Source: Rubrivivax sp.
Lineage (GTDB): Bacteria > Pseudomonadota > Gammaproteobacteria > Burkholderiales > Burkholderiaceae
DNA length: 17,602 nt
Assembly: GCA_004211235.1 (NCBI GenBank)
Contig: SEEY01000016.1
Location: forward strand, 1-17,602
Direction: 5' to 3'
In this document: piece by piece, positions 15,977-17,602 of the stretch
Numbering within the stretch: the stretch's first letter is position 1
Layout: each line of letters begins with the position of its first letter
Program-made: the position numbers and the translations under genes
Notes under the pieces: model-generated
Databases searched by the model: none
Told to the model about the DNA's origin: nothing
What the model saw: the letters and a program-made list of their open reading frames with translations, nothing else

Positions 15977-16752
15977 TGCTTGACCAGCTGAGGGGATTCG
16001 GAAAGGCCGGCGCGCGGCAGCCATGCAAACATCGAGTCCACGGTGACCGTGTCGATGTGGCTGCTGAAGCGCCGCGCGCTCGGATGATCGTCGAAGGCGA
16101 TGTTGGCCTGCGTCATGCGGCCGCCCAGCCGCGTCAGCGGCGACAGCCGCAGGTCGGTCGGCTGGTAGCCCTGGGCCTGCAGCCAGGCCTGCGCGTCCCG
16201 ACGATTGTTGATGCCGGGCGTTGCGGCGGCGGCGAGCGTCTCCAGCACCCACTGGTTGCTCTGCTGGTAGGTCGTGCCGAAGGCATAGGACACCATGCTG
16301 TAGCGCCGCTCGTTGAAGCGGGCGAGGGCCGCGTTCTGCGTCAGCACCGGCAGCAGCGCCTGCTGCAGCTCGGGCTTGAGCACGACGAAGGCGGCGTCGT
16401 AGCGGTGCGGGCGGTCCAGGAAGAACTCGCCCAGGCCCTGGCGGTAGAGCGCGGCGTGGTCGGTGCCGCAATGGTTGAGCTTGTGCGCCACGCGCCAGGC
16501 GCCGGCCTCGGCGTCCTTGTAGGCAAAACCCAGGTGTGACCACTGCAGGCCGTACTTCGACAGGTCCTGCCCGGCGCGGGCCAGCAGCACGACCTGGGCG
16601 CCGGTCGCATCGAGCTGCTTCGCCGTCGCCTGGGCGAGGGCCAGGCCTTGCTCGACCTGGCGGGTCGTCTGCCGCCCTTCTTCGCAAGGCCGGCCCGCAA
16701 GCGCCGGCAGCGCCGCCGCGGCAAGCAGCAGCGCCGCGAACCAGGCCTTCAA
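15973..16752 (-). CDS. DUF2145-family secreted protein
   Basis: A 259-residue protein with a signal peptide (about 1-19, ending ALAG). It has the conserved features I associate with DUF2145 (PF09916): RPCEEGRQTT after the signal, SKYGLQWSHLGFAYKD (66-80), VAHKLNHCGTDHAALYRQGL (88-107), FFLDRP, and YSMVSYAFGTTYQQSNQWVLE (151-171). The HLGF and NQW blocks resemble NlpC/P60- or YiiX-like folds, but I cannot assign catalysis. The start codon is TTG at 16752, inside a TTGA overlap with the preceding gene; no in-frame ATG lies before the signal peptide. It should act in the periplasm. It lies between a small secreted protein and the lipid transporter-acyltransferase, all coupled. Confidence 0.85.
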   Translation of the reverse strand: MKAWFAALLLAAAALPALAGRPCEEGRQTTRQVEQGLALAQATAKQLDATGAQVVLLARAGQDLSKYGLQWSHLGFAYKDAEAGAWRVAHKLNHCGTDHAALYRQGLGEFFLDRPHRYDAAFVVLKPELQQALLPVLTQNAALARFNERRYSMVSYAFGTTYQQSNQWVLETLAAAATPGINNRRDAQAWLQAQGYQPTDLRLSPLTRLGGRMTQANIAFDDHPSARRFSSHIDTVTVDSMFAWLPRAGLSESPQLVKQ

Positions 16753-17195
16753 CGTGTCACCTGCTCGTTGTGGAGCAGCGCCTTGCCGATCTCGTTGGGA
16801 ATGAAGGCGATGACCTCGCCGGCCGCAGACAGCACGACGCCCGCGCCGATGACGGACACCGCGACCGCCGTGCCAGCCGACATGGCGACGCCCTTGGCGA
16901 GCTGGCCCGACGTGCGCAGCGAGATGCGCGCCCCATCCGACGCTCGCTCCAGCACCCAGACCGTGGCGCCGCCGACCACCTCGACGCTCACCACCACCAA
17001 CGCCGTGCCGGCCGACAGCAGCGCTGCCGGCGCAACGCTGATCGCCACGCCGGTGGCACTGACGGCGGTGACGGACAGCACCACCGGCGCAGCCGAAATG
17101 ACGCTCAAGTCGGACTGAGCCTGCGCCGACAGGGCGAGCGACAGCGCGAGGGATGCCAGCAGGGGCTTGATGAAGTGCTTGGGCTGGAGAGGCAT
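16749..17195 (-). CDS. Small secreted or membrane protein preceding DUF2145
   Basis: A 148-residue protein. A signal peptide ends about residue 26 (ALSAQAQ). The mature part is rich in Ala, Val, Ser and Gly with two long apolar stretches (about 32-76 and 99-131) separated by VWVLERASDGARISLRTSG, and it ends FIPNEIGKALLHNEQVTR. I recall similar unnamed proteins next to DUF2145 genes in Burkholderiales; no function is known to me. The ATG at 17195 has a good site (AGGGAG, 7 nt spacing), the only strong ribosome binding site in the seven-gene run, which fits its place as first gene. The 179-nt gap upstream should hold the operon promoter, but no clear -35/-10 pair was found. Confidence 0.8.
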   Translation of the reverse strand: MPLQPKHFIKPLLASLALSLALSAQAQSDLSVISAAPVVLSVTAVSATGVAISVAPAALLSAGTALVVVSVEVVGGATVWVLERASDGARISLRTSGQLAKGVAMSAGTAVAVSVIGAGVVLSAAGEVIAFIPNEIGKALLHNEQVTR

Positions 17196-17298
17196 CGAAA
17201 AACTCCCTGTCGTTTGGAATGGGCGCGATCTTCTCGCAGCGTCTGCCGGGCCACGAGGGGAATTGTTCGCAGTGGCGCGCCAGGGTCCGGGCGGCAGC

Positions 17299-17310
17299 GT
17301 AGCGCGCTAC
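17299..17310. promoter_or_regulatory. 12-bp perfect palindrome in divergent intergenic region
   Basis: GTAGCGCGCTAC is a perfect inverted repeat with no spacer, lying between the start of the minus-strand seven-gene run (17195) and the regulator at 17375. A dimeric regulator, perhaps the XRE-type protein itself, could bind here. In GC-rich DNA such a palindrome can also arise by chance. Confidence 0.25.
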
Positions 17311-17360
17311 TCAAGCCAGCTTTCCCGCCTGAATCCGGCTGGCCAAGTGCCGCCATGCGC

Positions 17361-17366
17361 TACCGT
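17361..17366 (+). promoter_or_regulatory. Candidate -10 element, near-leaderless start
   Basis: TACCGT fits the TAnnnT core of a -10 element and ends 8 nt before the ATG at 17375, with no Shine-Dalgarno sequence between. The layout is like queA and tgt. No -35 was found. Confidence 0.3.
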
Positions 17367-17374
17367 TCGTGCCC

Positions 17375-17602
17375 ATGTCGAGCACCCGAACCCTCGTGAC
17401 CCTGATCAAGGCCGAGCTGAAAACCCAGGGCCTGAGCTATGCCGCGCTGGCCCGCGAGCTCGACCTGTCCGAGTCCGCCGTGAAGCGGATGCTGGCGCCC
17501 GGCGGCGAGATGCCGCTGTCGCGCGTGGACGAGATCTGCCGCGTGCTGAAGCTGGAGTTCGCCGAGCTGGCCGGCCGGCTGGCCAACCAGTCACCCGCGC
17601 AG
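17375..17602 (+). CDS. XRE-family helix-turn-helix regulator, 5' part
   Basis: The first 76 codons of a gene cut by the window edge. Residues 1-70 form a Cro/CI-type DNA-binding domain: TLVTLIKAELKTQGLSYAAL, then LARELDLSESAVKRML as the helix-turn-helix, and PLSRVDEICRVLKLEFAELA. I recall Burkholderiales relatives that continue for well over 100 more residues, so a C-terminal region is probably missing. The ATG has no ribosome binding site and is preceded by TACCGT, so the transcript may be near-leaderless. It diverges from the seven-gene run and could regulate it, which is only a suggestion from position. Confidence 0.85.
   Translation, partial: MSSTRTLVTLIKAELKTQGLSYAALARELDLSESAVKRMLAPGGEMPLSRVDEICRVLKLEFAELAGRLANQSPAQ

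Noticed and set aside
15977..16687. Extension of the transporter-acyltransferase to 16687
   Set aside because: The extra 237 residues overlap DUF2145 out of frame and have no LplT similarity; the family start and ATGA overlap are at 15976.
13021..17190. CRISPR array or tandem repeat within the repetitive-looking GC-rich stretches
   Set aside because: No regularly spaced repeat was seen; the similarity comes from codon bias and Ala/Val/Leu-rich membrane proteins.

Overview
The window is very GC-rich (a hand-counted queA stretch, 4081-4140, is 46/60 G+C), gene-dense and bacterial. The gene families and start-site style (DksA/TraR plus 'translational machinery protein', COG4315 lipoprotein with an ECF sigma factor, DUF2145) suggest a betaproteobacterium of the order Burkholderiales, Rubrivivax/Leptothrix/Roseateles-like. 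That placement is inferred from remembered family distributions, not from a search. No rRNA, tRNA, CRISPR array or transposase was seen. Every stretch without a gene is shorter than 200 bases.

Layout. (a) 164-1908, plus strand: a small COG4315-type lipoprotein, an ECF sigma factor and its membrane anti-sigma factor, probably one operon. (b) 1913-3520, minus strand: a family-3 periplasmic solute-binding protein, and an operon of a DksA/TraR zinc-finger protein followed by a 'translational machinery protein'. That operon is preceded by a good FNR/ANR-type box (3565-3578). (c) 3676-8170: the queuosine genes queA and tgt, separated by a lower-GC SIR2-like NADase-type gene (4731-5831, an apparent acquisition and possible defence gene) and by minus-strand yigZ; a small membrane protein follows tgt. 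queA and tgt share an identical 26-nt sequence across their start codons, and several genes here look leaderless. (d) 8167-11240, minus strand: a PhnD-like phosphonate/phosphate-type binding protein followed 5 nt later by a two-PAS sensor histidine kinase. There is no transporter and no response regulator, so the pair looks like a sensory unit.

(e) 11388-17195, minus strand: the most unusual part. Seven genes run head to tail, and all six junctions are 4-nt stop/start overlaps (ATGA or TTGA). In order they are a small secreted or membrane protein, DUF2145, an LplT-like MFS transporter fused to a PlsC acyltransferase, two tiny paralogous membrane proteins, an Lgt-like membrane protein lacking key Lgt residues, and a multi-cluster radical SAM enzyme of the COG1964 type. 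COG1964 is the family that includes archaeal tetraether synthase Tes and MJ0619. A lysophospholipid flippase/acyltransferase, an Lgt-fold protein and a Tes-type radical SAM enzyme in one tightly coupled operon suggest a pathway that chemically modifies membrane lipids or lipoprotein acyl chains. This is the best candidate here for an undescribed system; its function is inference. (f) 17375 to the end: the start of an XRE-type regulator, cut by the window edge and divergent from the cassette.
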